A stretch of DNA of 38,750 nt, from assembly GCA_946612625.1 (NCBI GenBank), contig CAMOEW010000012.1, positions 1 to 38,750 of the forward strand. Direction: 5' to 3'. The DNA is from an uncultured Prevotella sp. GTDB lineage: Bacteria; Bacteroidota; Bacteroidia; Bacteroidales; Bacteroidaceae. Numbering within the stretch: position 1 is the stretch's first letter; each line of letters begins with the position of its first letter. The notes under the pieces are model-generated. The model was given only the letters and a program-made list of their open reading frames with translations. It searched no databases and was not told the origin of the DNA. Position numbers and translations under genes: made by a program. This document shows positions 25,143 through 33,616 of the stretch, piece by piece.

Positions 25143-28084
25143 AACAAACGGCAGTTATATTTGTGCTCTTGCTGTCGCTGACAGTAGCGGCACAGACCCC
25201 ACAGAAGATAGGCGACTTTATAGAGTCAGTATCTAATAATTCTGACAAGCGCGGCAAGGCGCGCACTCAGCAGTATTTCCCTGAAGGCAGGGCATTCGTA
25301 TGTGAGAACGGTACGAACCGTTTCACTCGCGCTCTTTACGGAAGTCATAGCGACTGGCGTTTAGAGACCAGCGACCGTCCTGCCTTTGCCGTGGTGAAGA
25401 AAGGTCATCACCGCAACATTGCTTTTTCTGCTTTCGTCAATGGCGAGGAATATCCCCTTGACAAGACTTCATTCTGTAAGGCATACTACGATGGCGGCCG
25501 CCGTTACTATATCGTTAAAGACAACGGTTGGGGCAGCGGCTGTATCCGTGTTGAGGCTGTGACCATGCCCGATGCAGAAGTGGGGTTGTGGAAGTTTGCG
25601 GCTGAAGGATTTCCCGGAAGCGTAGCATTCAAGGCGGTGCTGCATAACATCGCAGCCCGAAAACTTAGCCGTAACGGTGACATCGGAGCCGACAAGCCCG
25701 GCGTTCTTGAACCTAAGCCCGGCGAACAGCCTTTGCAGACCCTTGAGTTCGGAAGCAAGTCGATAGTGCAGTATGTTGCTATAGAGGTTGACTCCTTGCG
25801 TCTTCTCACTGCCGCTGAGGGCGATGCCATGATGAAGAAGTCGTCGGCATATTTCAGAGAACTTTCGGGCAGGATAGAGTTTAACACGCCCGACCCATAT
25901 ATCAATACCCTTGGCCAGGCTCTTTCGCTTGCTGCTGATGGCGACTGGGACGGTCAGACGTGGCTTCACGGATGTATCGGGTGGCGAATGCCGCTGGCAG
26001 GCTGGCGTGCTGCCTATCTCGGCGACGTGTTGGGATGGAACGACCGTGCCATACGTCATTTCAATGCCTATGCCAAAAGCCAGGTGACTGCTGTTGACCC
26101 AGTGATTCCCCATCCATCGCAAGACCCGAAGATGAATATGGCTCGTGCCGAGAAACGATGGGGTACGCAGATGTATTCCAACGGATATATCTGCCGCAAT
26201 CCCGAGCGCAACGACCAGATGCACCACTACGATATGAACCTCAACTACGTGGACGAGCTTCTGTGGCACTTCCAGTATGATGCCGACGTGGATTACATGA
26301 AGCAGATGTGGCCGGTGATACAGTCGCATCTTGCGTGGGAGAAGCGCAACTACGACCCCGACGGCGATCATCTCTATGATGCCTACTGCTGTATCTGGGC
26401 AAGCGACGCCCTCTATTACAATGGCGGTGCTGTCACCCACAGCTCGGCATATAATTACCGGGGAAATCTTCTGGCAGCTCGCATTGCCGAGATTATCGGT
26501 GAGGATGGTTCTCCCTACCTCAGGGAAGCGGAAGCAATACTAAAGGCGATGAACGAGCGGTTGTGGAATGGCGACCACTGGGCTGAATATTCCGACCTGA
26601 TGGGGCTGCGCCGTAAGCATGAGAGTGCAGCAGTCTGGTCTGTATATACTCCTATCGACTGTGGTGCATGTTCGCCCGAGCAGGCTTATCTTGCCACGCG
26701 ATATGTCGATGCAGTGATTCCGCATATCGACGTAGAGAATACCGGTCTGCAGACCATTGCCACGAGCAACTGGCTCCCTTATTCGTGGAGCATCAACAAC
26801 GTGGCGGCAGCAGAAGTGATGCACACAGCACTGTCTTTCTTCGAAGCAGGTCGCAACGAGTCGGCATACCGGCTGTTGAAGGCCAACATCATGGATCAGA
26901 TGTACTACGGAGCCTCGCCCGGCAATTTCGGACAGATAAGCTACTACGATGCGGCGCGCGGAGAGTGTTACCGTGACTTTGGCGATTGTATTGGCATTTC
27001 GTCGCGCACCCTGCTGCAGGGACTCTTCGGAATAGTGCCCGACGCCTTGCACGGACGTTGCGTTATACGACCTGGATTCCCCAAGGAATGGGACAGCTGC
27101 TCAGTGCGTACACCTTATATATATTATAGGTATAAGCGTATGAACGATAGCGTGCATATTGAGGTGGAGCAGAATTTCCGTCAGCCGCTGCAGATTGTTG
27201 TCCGGATGAATACAGGCAACGGGCGTTATGTTGAGATAGCCGGTAATAGTGAGAAGACTCAGACGATAAATATCAAGGTGCCGGCATATCAGAATGAAGA
27301 GTTGCCGGCCGTGACAAAGCCGCAGGAAAGAAGTGCAGCAGCACTCGGACTGGAAGAACCCGCAGGCGGAGGGAAGTTCACGAAGGTGAATATCGACAAG
27401 ATGTTCAATTCCGAGGTTGACGATATATTCAAGAACGAATATCTGTCGCCGCGCCCGAAGGTGACGACGCTGCAGATACCAAAACAGGGCATTGGCGAAT
27501 GGTGCCATCCTGCTCTCACTGCCGACATCAACGACAGCGTGTTCCGCACTTTGGTGAGCGACGACGAGTTTGTTGTGGCCGGAGTGCCGTTCCGTACGCT
27601 GGCAGAAGGGAAGAATATCATCTATACATCATTATGGGACAACTATCCCGACGCTGTGAGCGTTGCGCTGAAGGGTAGGGGACACAGTGCATACCTTCTG
27701 ATGGCAGGCTCGACCAACCATATGCAGAGCCGCATCGACAATGGCATTGTCGTCGTCGGATATAGCGACGGCAGCAGCGACACTCTCGCTCTGAGAAATC
27801 CCGACAACTGGTGTCCGATAGAGCAGGACTATTATGTTGACGGCAAGGCATTCACGGTTGTCGAGCCTCGTCCCTATCGTGTATGTCTCGGCAATGGACT
27901 GGTGAGTCGTAATCTGGGCAACGCAATGAATATCACCGATGTGTATATCCGTCCGCTACCCGGCGGCGCAGCTCAGATGCTGCGAATGAGAATCGACCCC
28001 GGCAAGAAACTCAAGTCACTGACCCTTCGCACGCTGTCGAACGATGTTGTGATTGGTCTGATGGCTATAACAATACAAAATTAG
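25139..28084 (+). CDS. DUF4450 domain protein, probable six-hairpin glycosidase-like enzyme, secreted
   Basis: A 981-residue protein with a signal peptide (cleavage near VAAQT, residue 20). Residues about 30-240 match the DUF4450 beta-sandwich as I recall it (FPEGRAFVCENGTNRFTRALYG). Residues about 250-650 look like an alpha/alpha toroid: repeated Trp, Tyr and His-rich helices such as GCIGWRMPLAGWRAAYLGD, MNLNYVDELLWHF, and CIWASDALYYNGG. The last 300 residues are beta-rich. This layout resembles periplasmic glycosidases acting on complex glycans, but catalytic residues and substrate are not clear. Coupled by a 4-base overlap to the lipoprotein amidohydrolase, so the two may act on the same material. 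Confidence 0.8.
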   Translation: MKQTAVIFVLLLSLTVAAQTPQKIGDFIESVSNNSDKRGKARTQQYFPEGRAFVCENGTNRFTRALYGSHSDWRLETSDRPAFAVVKKGHHRNIAFSAFVNGEEYPLDKTSFCKAYYDGGRRYYIVKDNGWGSGCIRVEAVTMPDAEVGLWKFAAEGFPGSVAFKAVLHNIAARKLSRNGDIGADKPGVLEPKPGEQPLQTLEFGSKSIVQYVAIEVDSLRLLTAAEGDAMMKKSSAYFRELSGRIEFNTPDPYINTLGQALSLAADGDWDGQTWLHGCIGWRMPLAGWRAAYLGDVLGWNDRAIRHFNAYAKSQVTAVDPVIPHPSQDPKMNMARAEKRWGTQMYSNGYICRNPERNDQMHHYDMNLNYVDELLWHFQYDADVDYMKQMWPVIQSHLAWEKRNYDPDGDHLYDAYCCIWASDALYYNGGAVTHSSAYNYRGNLLAARIAEIIGEDGSPYLREAEAILKAMNERLWNGDHWAEYSDLMGLRRKHESAAVWSVYTPIDCGACSPEQAYLATRYVDAVIPHIDVENTGLQTIATSNWLPYSWSINNVAAAEVMHTALSFFEAGRNESAYRLLKANIMDQMYYGASPGNFGQISYYDAARGECYRDFGDCIGISSRTLLQGLFGIVPDALHGRCVIRPGFPKEWDSCSVRTPYIYYRYKRMNDSVHIEVEQNFRQPLQIVVRMNTGNGRYVEIAGNSEKTQTINIKVPAYQNEELPAVTKPQERSAAALGLEEPAGGGKFTKVNIDKMFNSEVDDIFKNEYLSPRPKVTTLQIPKQGIGEWCHPALTADINDSVFRTLVSDDEFVVAGVPFRTLAEGKNIIYTSLWDNYPDAVSVALKGRGHSAYLLMAGSTNHMQSRIDNGIVVVGYSDGSSDTLALRNPDNWCPIEQDYYVDGKAFTVVEPRPYRVCLGNGLVSRNLGNAMNITDVYIRPLPGGAAQMLRMRIDPGKKLKSLTLRTLSNDVVIGLMAITIQN

Positions 28085-28090
28085 AACGCT

Positions 28091-29626
28091 TTGGAAAAAC
28101 TGATAGATTTATACAAGGAGTGGAGCGGCGATATGCCTTTCTCCACCGAGGAGATAGCGAGTGCCGGAAGCAACCGGCAGTATTTCCGGTTTACCGACAA
28201 GAACGGAAAGAGCGTCATCGGTGCCATAGGCACGAGCCGCGACGAGAACCATGCTTTTGTGTATCTGTGCCGACATTTCACGAGAAAGAAACTCGCCGTG
28301 CCACATCTTCTTGCCGTCAGCAGCGACGAGCTTCGGTATCTTCAGGAAGATCTGGGCACGATTTCGCTGTTCGATGCACTCCGTGGCGGGCGCGAAGCCG
28401 GCGGCAGATACACGTTGAAGGAAAAGATGCTGCTGGTAAAGACGATACGCCGGTTACCTGAACTGCAGATTGTCGGAGCACGCAACCTGGATTTCAGCAA
28501 CTGCTATCCACAGCCGGTGTTCGACCGCGACAGTGTTCTCTTCGACCTTAACTACTTCAAGTACTGTTTCCTGAAAGCTACGGAAATCGACTTTCATGAG
28601 CTGAAGCTTGAAGCCGACTTCCGGCTGCTGGCCAAGGATCTCACTGCCGAGTCGTCGGATTATTTCCTCTATCGCGACTTCCAGGCTCGCAATGTGATGC
28701 TGCGTGGAGGACAGCCTTATTTCATCGATTTCCAGGGCGGACGAAAGGGACCGTACTATTACGATCTTGCATCATTCCTATGGCAGGCATCGGCGAAATA
28801 CCCCCATAAATTGCGGCGTGAACTGGTGGCAGAATATTATAATTCGCTGAAGAACTTCATCGAGGTACCTGTAGTAAGGCATTTTGTTGACCGTCTGTCT
28901 CTGTTCGTGCTCTTCAGGACATTACAGGTGCTTGGGGCCTACGGCTTCCGTGGGTATTTTGAGCAGAAGAAGCACTTTATTGAGTCGATTCCGCCGGCAA
29001 TACAGAATCTGCGCGAGATGCTTCAGCGCAAGGAAGCCTACGCCAGCTATCCATATCTCGTCAGCATACTGACGCAGATTACCGAACTGCCTCAGTACCG
29101 GCATATTGAACAGTCGGCCCTTACGCGAGCCGACGGCTATAAGATTACCGACCAGAATATCTACAATGCACATCCCAGCGATGGTCCCGCAACGTTCTCT
29201 AAATACGACGGCAAGGGCCCGTTGGTGGTGAAGGTATATAGTTTCTCTTATCGCAAGGGGATTCCCGAGGATGAGAGCGGCAATGGCGGAGGATATGTCT
29301 TCGACTGCCGCAGCACGCATAATCCCGGACGCTATGAACCCTACAAGCATATTACTGGCCTTGACGAGCCGGTAATCCGATTCCTTGAGGACGACGGCGA
29401 GATTCTGACCTTCCTCGACAGTGTGTATAAACTTGCCGATGCCCACGTGCGCCGATATATTCAGCGTGGATTCACCAGCCTTATGTTCTGTTTCGGATGC
29501 ACCGGCGGACAGCACCGTAGTGTGTATGCCGCACAGCATCTTGCAGAGCACATCCATGAAAAGTTCGGGATAGAGGTGCATATATGTCACCGTGAACAGG
29601 GAATCACACAGATTCTTCACTCTTAA
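28091..29626 (+). CDS. AmgK-like sugar kinase fused to a RapZ C-terminal domain
   Basis: A 511-residue fusion starting at TTG, 6 bases after the DUF4450 gene. Residues about 10-330 form an aminoglycoside-phosphotransferase fold: the catalytic loop is YRDFQARN (D196, N201, with Tyr in place of the usual His) and the metal-binding motif is FIDFQGGRKGPYYYDLASF. This type includes AmgK, which phosphorylates N-acetylmuramic acid and N-acetylglucosamine at carbon 1. Residues about 375-511 match the RapZ C-terminal domain (SFSYRKGIPED, YVFDCR, GLDEPV, GCTGGQHRSVY at 469-479), the part that binds small RNA and glucosamine-6-phosphate in E. coli. The RapZ N-terminal P-loop ATPase domain is absent. The next gene is MurU-like, which supports the sugar-salvage reading. 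Confidence 0.88.
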   Translation: MEKLIDLYKEWSGDMPFSTEEIASAGSNRQYFRFTDKNGKSVIGAIGTSRDENHAFVYLCRHFTRKKLAVPHLLAVSSDELRYLQEDLGTISLFDALRGGREAGGRYTLKEKMLLVKTIRRLPELQIVGARNLDFSNCYPQPVFDRDSVLFDLNYFKYCFLKATEIDFHELKLEADFRLLAKDLTAESSDYFLYRDFQARNVMLRGGQPYFIDFQGGRKGPYYYDLASFLWQASAKYPHKLRRELVAEYYNSLKNFIEVPVVRHFVDRLSLFVLFRTLQVLGAYGFRGYFEQKKHFIESIPPAIQNLREMLQRKEAYASYPYLVSILTQITELPQYRHIEQSALTRADGYKITDQNIYNAHPSDGPATFSKYDGKGPLVVKVYSFSYRKGIPEDESGNGGGYVFDCRSTHNPGRYEPYKHITGLDEPVIRFLEDDGEILTFLDSVYKLADAHVRRYIQRGFTSLMFCFGCTGGQHRSVYAAQHLAEHIHEKFGIEVHICHREQGITQILHS

Positions 29627-29650
29627 TGTTTATTTCTTAACTCTTAACTC

Positions 29651-30436
29651 ATGCGACAGGCAATGATATTCGCGGCGGGACTTGGCACCCGTCTGAAACC
29701 AATAACCGATGTGATGCCAAAGGCTCTCGTCACGGTAGGCAATCGTCCGCTCATCGACATCGTCATGACGCGGCTTTCATCGTTCGGATACGACCGTTTC
29801 GTGGTCAATGTGCATCATTTTGCACAGCAGATTATCGACCATCTCCGCTATGCTGAAGGAGTGCGCATCAGCGACGAGAGTGCGATGCTGCTCGATACCG
29901 GCGGCGGACTGAAAAAGGCAGCCCCGCTGTTCTGGGACGAGAACGAGCCGATACTCATCCATAATGTTGATATTCTCGACAATGTAGATTACGACTGGTT
30001 TCGCCGCCAACACTGCGACGACGAGGATGCCGTGTTGCTCGTGAGCCGCCGTAAAACAAAGCGATACCTGCTCTTCGACAGTGCTATGCGGCTGATGGGA
30101 TGGACGAACATCGATACTGGTGAGATTCGCTCGCCTTTTCCTTGGCTGCGCACGGCCGGTGTCACTGTCTGCGACGATTTTCAGGTCGTCCTGCACCCTC
30201 TGTCTTCAGAGGGCGCAGGAGTCAGACTCTATGCTTTCGCCTTCAGTGGTATCCATTCATTTTCGCCGCGGCTGTTCCGTCTGATGGACCGCTTCCCTGA
30301 TAAGTTCAGTATAATCGACTTCTATCTCAGCGTATGCCACCGTAGTCGCATCATGGGTTGTGTCAGTAACGACCTGCGTATTCTCGACGTTGGCAAAATC
30401 GACAGTCTCAGCGAAGCAGAGGCTTTTTTTCAGTGA
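29651..30436 (+). CDS. Nucleotidyltransferase, MurU-like
   Basis: A 261-residue sugar-phosphate nucleotidyltransferase. The N-terminal signature is FAAGLGTRLKPITDVMPKAL, followed by GNRPLID, the LLDTGGGLKKAAPLF segment typical of MurU, and a metal site in IHNVDILD. MurU makes UDP-N-acetylmuramic acid from the 1-phosphate, completing the AmgK-MurU recycling route that bypasses MurA and fosfomycin. The pairing with the kinase 24 bases upstream supports that role, but mannose-1-phosphate guanylyltransferase or a related activity cannot be excluded. Confidence 0.85.
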   Translation: MRQAMIFAAGLGTRLKPITDVMPKALVTVGNRPLIDIVMTRLSSFGYDRFVVNVHHFAQQIIDHLRYAEGVRISDESAMLLDTGGGLKKAAPLFWDENEPILIHNVDILDNVDYDWFRRQHCDDEDAVLLVSRRKTKRYLLFDSAMRLMGWTNIDTGEIRSPFPWLRTAGVTVCDDFQVVLHPLSSEGAGVRLYAFAFSGIHSFSPRLFRLMDRFPDKFSIIDFYLSVCHRSRIMGCVSNDLRILDVGKIDSLSEAEAFFQ

Positions 30437-30450
30437 ATTTAAGCTAAACA

Positions 30451-30482
30451 TTTGGCTGTCTCGGAAATTTTTGCTAATTTCG
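30451..30482 (+). promoter_or_regulatory. Promoter of guaA
   Basis: TTTG (30451-30454), 20 bases, TAATTTCG (30475-30482). The ATG at 30512 is 29 bases further on. No purine riboswitch is visible between. Confidence 0.6.
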
Positions 30483-30511
30483 CAGCCAAATTAAAAACAA
30501 ATATTATTCAA

Positions 30512-32107
30512 ATGCAACAGAAGATAATTATTCTTGACTTCGGTTCACAGACCACTCAGCTCATCGGCCGACGTGTGCGCGAGCTCGACACCTTCTGCGA
30601 GATTCTTCCTTACAACAAGTATCCCGACGACGATAGCGACGTCATCGGTGTCATCCTCAGCGGTTCGCCATACAGCGTCCACGACCCCGAGGCGTTCAAG
30701 GTCGATCTCGGCCGGTTTGTAGGTCGTAAGCCTGTGCTCGGCATCTGCTACGGTGCCCAGTTCATTAGCAACACTCTTGGCGGAAGGGTAGAGAAAGCCG
30801 ACTCACGAGAGTACGGTCGTGCACACCTGGCGTTTATCGATAAGGAGAATCCCCTTTTCCGTGGATTCGACGACAACTCGCAGGTGTGGATGAGCCACGG
30901 CGACACAATCACTGCCATTCCCGCCGGCTTCCGTTGCATTGCCTCTACAGCCGACGTCAAGTATGCCGCCTATTGTAGTGACGAGCGGCCATCAGACGGT
31001 AAATCGACGGATTGCAAATCCGTCTGGGCTGTGCAGTTCCATCCTGAGGTGTATCACACCGTTCAGGGCACGCTGTTGCTCAAGAACTTCGTTGTTGACA
31101 TCTGTGGCAGCCGTCAGCAGTGGAGTGCCGCCAGCTTTGTTGACACCACCGTGGCAGAACTGAAGCAGCAGCTCGGAGACGACCGCGTCATCCTCGGACT
31201 GTCAGGCGGAGTCGATTCCTCCGTGTGCGCCGTTCTTCTGAACAAGGCCATCGGCGACCGCCTCACATGTATTTTCGTTGACCACGGTATGCTTCGCAAG
31301 AACGAGTTCAGCAAGGTGATGGAAGCCTACAAGGGGCTGGGGCTGAACGTTATCGGTGTCGATGCCAGCGAGAAGTTCTTCAGCGACCTCGCCGGAGTGT
31401 CCGACCCTGAACAGAAGCGTAAGATCATCGGTCGCGACTTCGTGGAGGTGTTCAATGCCGAAGCCAAGAAAATCGTAAACAGCCAATCGTCAGACAGCAA
31501 GTGTCGTTGGCTGGCTCAGGGCACCATATATCCCGACCGCATAGAGTCGTTGAATATCACTGGTAAGGTAATCAAGAGCCACCACAACGTGGGCGGACTG
31601 CCAAAGGAAATGCATCTGCAGCTCTGCGAACCGCTGAAGTGGCTCTTCAAGGACGAGGTGCGCCGCGTGGGACGCCAGCTTCAGATGCCCGAACGGCTCA
31701 TCAAGCGTCATCCCTTCCCCGGTCCCGGACTTGCCGTGCGTATTCTGGGCGACATCACGCGCGAGAAAGTTCGCATTCTGCAGGATGCCGACGACATCTA
31801 TATCGAGGCCATGCACAACTATGTTTGCGAGGATGGCGAGGTGCTCTACGACAAGATTTGGCAGGCCGGTGCCGTCCTGCTCTCTACCGTGCGCAGCGTC
31901 GGCGTAATGGGCGACGAGCGTACATACGAGCATCCCGTGGCTCTGCGTGCCGTCACCTCGATGGATGCCATGACTGCCGACTGGGCGCATCTGCCCTACG
32001 ACTTCATGGCACGTGTGTCTAACGAGATAATAAATAAGGTGCGCGGCGTCAACCGCGTATGCTACGACATCTCCTCCAAGCCGCCCGCAACGATAGAGTG
32101 GGAGTAA
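30512..32107 (+). CDS. guaA: GMP synthase (glutamine-hydrolysing)
   Basis: A 531-residue enzyme that aminates XMP to GMP. The N-terminal glutamine amidotransferase has its nucleophile C79 in GICYGAQF and the triad H177 and E179 in FHPEVYHT. The ATP pyrophosphatase domain has the P-loop LSGGVDSSV, and the C-terminal dimerisation domain ends PPATIEWE, as in E. coli. The frame opens at 30452, but [13 protein letters not shown] at 30512 is the family start and follows the promoter. Compared with E. coli GuaA recalled from memory, about 10 extra residues lie between SHGD and QFHPE (roughly residues 157-171); they coincide with a DNA palindrome (see 30993-31026). Confidence 0.96.
   Translation: MQQKIIILDFGSQTTQLIGRRVRELDTFCEILPYNKYPDDDSDVIGVILSGSPYSVHDPEAFKVDLGRFVGRKPVLGICYGAQFISNTLGGRVEKADSREYGRAHLAFIDKENPLFRGFDDNSQVWMSHGDTITAIPAGFRCIASTADVKYAAYCSDERPSDGKSTDCKSVWAVQFHPEVYHTVQGTLLLKNFVVDICGSRQQWSAASFVDTTVAELKQQLGDDRVILGLSGGVDSSVCAVLLNKAIGDRLTCIFVDHGMLRKNEFSKVMEAYKGLGLNVIGVDASEKFFSDLAGVSDPEQKRKIIGRDFVEVFNAEAKKIVNSQSSDSKCRWLAQGTIYPDRIESLNITGKVIKSHHNVGGLPKEMHLQLCEPLKWLFKDEVRRVGRQLQMPERLIKRHPFPGPGLAVRILGDITREKVRILQDADDIYIEAMHNYVCEDGEVLYDKIWQAGAVLLSTVRSVGVMGDERTYEHPVALRAVTSMDAMTADWAHLPYDFMARVSNEIINKVRGVNRVCYDISSKPPATIEWE
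30993..31026. repeat. Palindromic element inside guaA
   Basis: GACGGATT, GCA, AATCCGTC (31006-31024) is a perfect dyad with 8-base arms. A wider symmetry, CAGACGG (30993-30999) with CCGTCTG (31020-31026), encloses it. It encodes residues 161-171 (around STDCKSV), which are extra relative to E. coli GuaA, and keeps the frame open. Confidence 0.65.
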
Positions 32108-32117
32108 GTACGCCCGA

Positions 32118-33044
32118 TTAAGGCTGTTTAGCCATATCCCGTCGGGATTTTGATTTAGTCACTAACCATACTCCGCTGAATACCAGCACCACGGCTACTA
32201 TGTGGGTGGGCTTCAATACTCCGATGCCCATCAGCAGCGAGGCAGCCACCGATACAATAGGCTGGACGTAGTTGTACACCGATACCACAGTGGGTCTCAG
32301 CGTGCGCTGGCCAATCATCGTAAGAATGTATCCCAGGAATGTGCCTACCCCCACTACGTATGCCACTTCCCACCATGTCTTTGCCGGAACAGAGGTGGCC
32401 AGCACGTCGCTCACGTGCCCAAGGGTGAAGGGCAGCAACATCAGTGTGGCCCATGAAAACATGTATTTGTTGATGGTAAATACATTGTATCTGCGAATCA
32501 GTGGGTTGAAGAGCGACAGATACAGCGCGAACGAGAATTGTGCAAACAGGCAGAGCAGGTCGCCGCGAATGTCGCCCACCTTGTCGCTCGCGTGGGCTGC
32601 CGATGCTAAAATCAGCATCAGTGCTCCGCTGCATCCCATCATTACTCCGAGTGCTTTCTTGCCTGTAATGGGTTCGCGCAGTATCAGTGCTGCCAGCAGC
32701 ATGGCGAAGATGGGCATCGAGGTGGTTACGATGCTGGCGTTGATGGGCGAGGTGATGCTCAGTCCCATCGTGTAGCAGCACTGGTTGCATAGTAGTCCGA
32801 AGAATCCTGCCCCGATAAACATCAGTTTGTCTTTCATCGGCACGTGTTCTCTCTTGGTAAGCAGCGATGCTATCCAGAACAGCAGACAGGCTCCTGCCAC
32901 GCGGAATGTCACAAGCGTGATTCCGTCGAATCCGTGGGTCATCGCGTCTTTGCCCACTGGGGCCATCAGTCCCCAACCGGCACATGCTCCAAACATGCTT
33001 AAATGGGCTGTCAGCGCTTTGTTCTCGCTCTTGCGAGCATCCAT
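32118..33044 (-). CDS. EamA (drug/metabolite transporter) family protein
   Basis: A 308-residue inner-membrane protein with about ten hydrophobic helices in two EamA halves (first about residues 12-150, second about 160-300), as in RhaT/YdcZ-like DMT exporters. Motifs: GWGLMAPVGKDAM at the start and REPITGKKALGVMMGCSGALML at the end of the first half, with the matching VVSVYNYVQPIVSV in the second. Substrate is unknown. It converges on guaA with only 10 bases between. The -7 box at 33076-33083 lies 31 bases before its start. Confidence 0.9.
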   Translation of the reverse strand: MDARKSENKALTAHLSMFGACAGWGLMAPVGKDAMTHGFDGITLVTFRVAGACLLFWIASLLTKREHVPMKDKLMFIGAGFFGLLCNQCCYTMGLSITSPINASIVTTSMPIFAMLLAALILREPITGKKALGVMMGCSGALMLILASAAHASDKVGDIRGDLLCLFAQFSFALYLSLFNPLIRRYNVFTINKYMFSWATLMLLPFTLGHVSDVLATSVPAKTWWEVAYVVGVGTFLGYILTMIGQRTLRPTVVSVYNYVQPIVSVAASLLMGIGVLKPTHIVAVVLVFSGVWLVTKSKSRRDMAKQP

Positions 33045-33075
33045 AATCTTAACATGTTAAGTTGTATATTTGCTG

Positions 33076-33083
33076 CAAAGATA
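33076..33083 (-). promoter_or_regulatory. -7 box of the EamA transporter gene
   Basis: TATCTTTG followed by CAGCAAA on the minus strand. No good -33 element is found at the usual distance. Confidence 0.5.
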
Positions 33084-33186
33084 CAAAAATTATTGGAATA
33101 ATGCTCCGATTCGAAAGAAAATCTTTTTTGACTGACATCTATAGGGATGGTATGTTTTAGCGGACGTGGGCGTCCTTATATTCACA

Positions 33187-33209
33187 CGATCGGACAGCAT
33201 GTCCGGTCG
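33187..33209. repeat. Inverted repeat beside array B
   Basis: CGATCGGACA, GCA, TGTCCGGTCG: a 10-base stem with one T-G pair and a 3-base loop. No T run follows, so it is not an obvious terminator. Its function is unknown. Confidence 0.6.
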
Positions 33210-33225
33210 AACGGTGATTCCCGGT

Positions 33226-33403
33226 AAAAGTCCGAGCGACGGCAATTCCGCAGTTTCAAAAATCGCGTCGCTCCGAGCGACAGTATTTCCGCGATTTCAG
33301 AATTCCCGTCGCTCCGAGCGACAGCATTTCCGCGATTTCAGGATTTCCGTCGCTCCGAGCGACAGCATTTCCACGATTTCAAAAATCGCGTCGCTCCGAA
33401 CGT
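33226..33403. repeat. Tandem repeat array B (41-bp units, inverted relative to array A)
   Basis: The core GTCGCTCCGAGCGAC occurs at 33267, 33308 and 33349, exactly 41 bases apart, with decayed copies at 33226-33240 and 33390-33402 keeping the same spacing. Read on the minus strand, the units match array A (core, then a tail like GGGAATTCTGAAATCGCGGAAATACT). The two arrays are 21 kb apart in opposite orientation, so this is a dispersed repeat family. Confidence 0.88.
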
Positions 33404-33442
33404 AGATATTTTTTTCTCTTTTTCATAAAAAGTCTGAAATAA

Positions 33443-33474
33443 TTTTGCGCGTTTAAAAAAAATGGTTAATTTTG
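33443..33474 (+). promoter_or_regulatory. Promoter of the secreted protein gene
   Basis: TTTTG (33443-33447), exactly 19 bases, TAATTTTG (33467-33474). The TTTTG is itself part of another TAATTTTG (33440-33447). A leader of roughly 135 bases follows. Confidence 0.65.
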
Positions 33475-33616
33475 CAAGCGTATTATGTATCGTAAGACAC
33501 AGAAACAATTAAAATACTGACGTCGCGATGACGTCAAGAAGACAAAGAAAAAACGTAAGAAAACAGTATTATTATAATAACTAATTAGTTTAGCTTTTTT
33601 TTAATTATTAAAAACA

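Larger units (their letters stand above)
33084..33616. other. Long intergenic region: hairpins, repeat array B, promoter and AT-rich leader
   Basis: About 530 bases without a credible gene. From left to right it holds a small hairpin GGACG/CGTCC (33162-33175), a larger one (33187-33209), array B (33226-33403), the promoter at 33443-33474, and a leader of about 135 bases that is A-rich and contains TGACGT with ACGTCA (a 6-base dyad near 33520) before the ATG at 33617. Confidence 0.7.

Noticed and set aside
25469..26440. 323-codon frame antisense to the DUF4450 gene
   Set aside because: No domain, no promoter, and the opposite strand encodes a convincing secreted protein.
32155..32985. 276-codon frame on the same strand as the EamA gene
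   Set aside because: Shifted-frame shadow: it lacks hydrophobic helices, is rich in Arg and His, and the EamA frame explains the region.
33187..33209. Terminator for a transcript from the left
   Set aside because: No T run follows on either strand, and no gene reads towards it.
33166..33405. Open frame of 79 codons in array B
   Set aside because: Same repeat-derived pattern, no promoter or ribosome site, no resemblance to a protein family.
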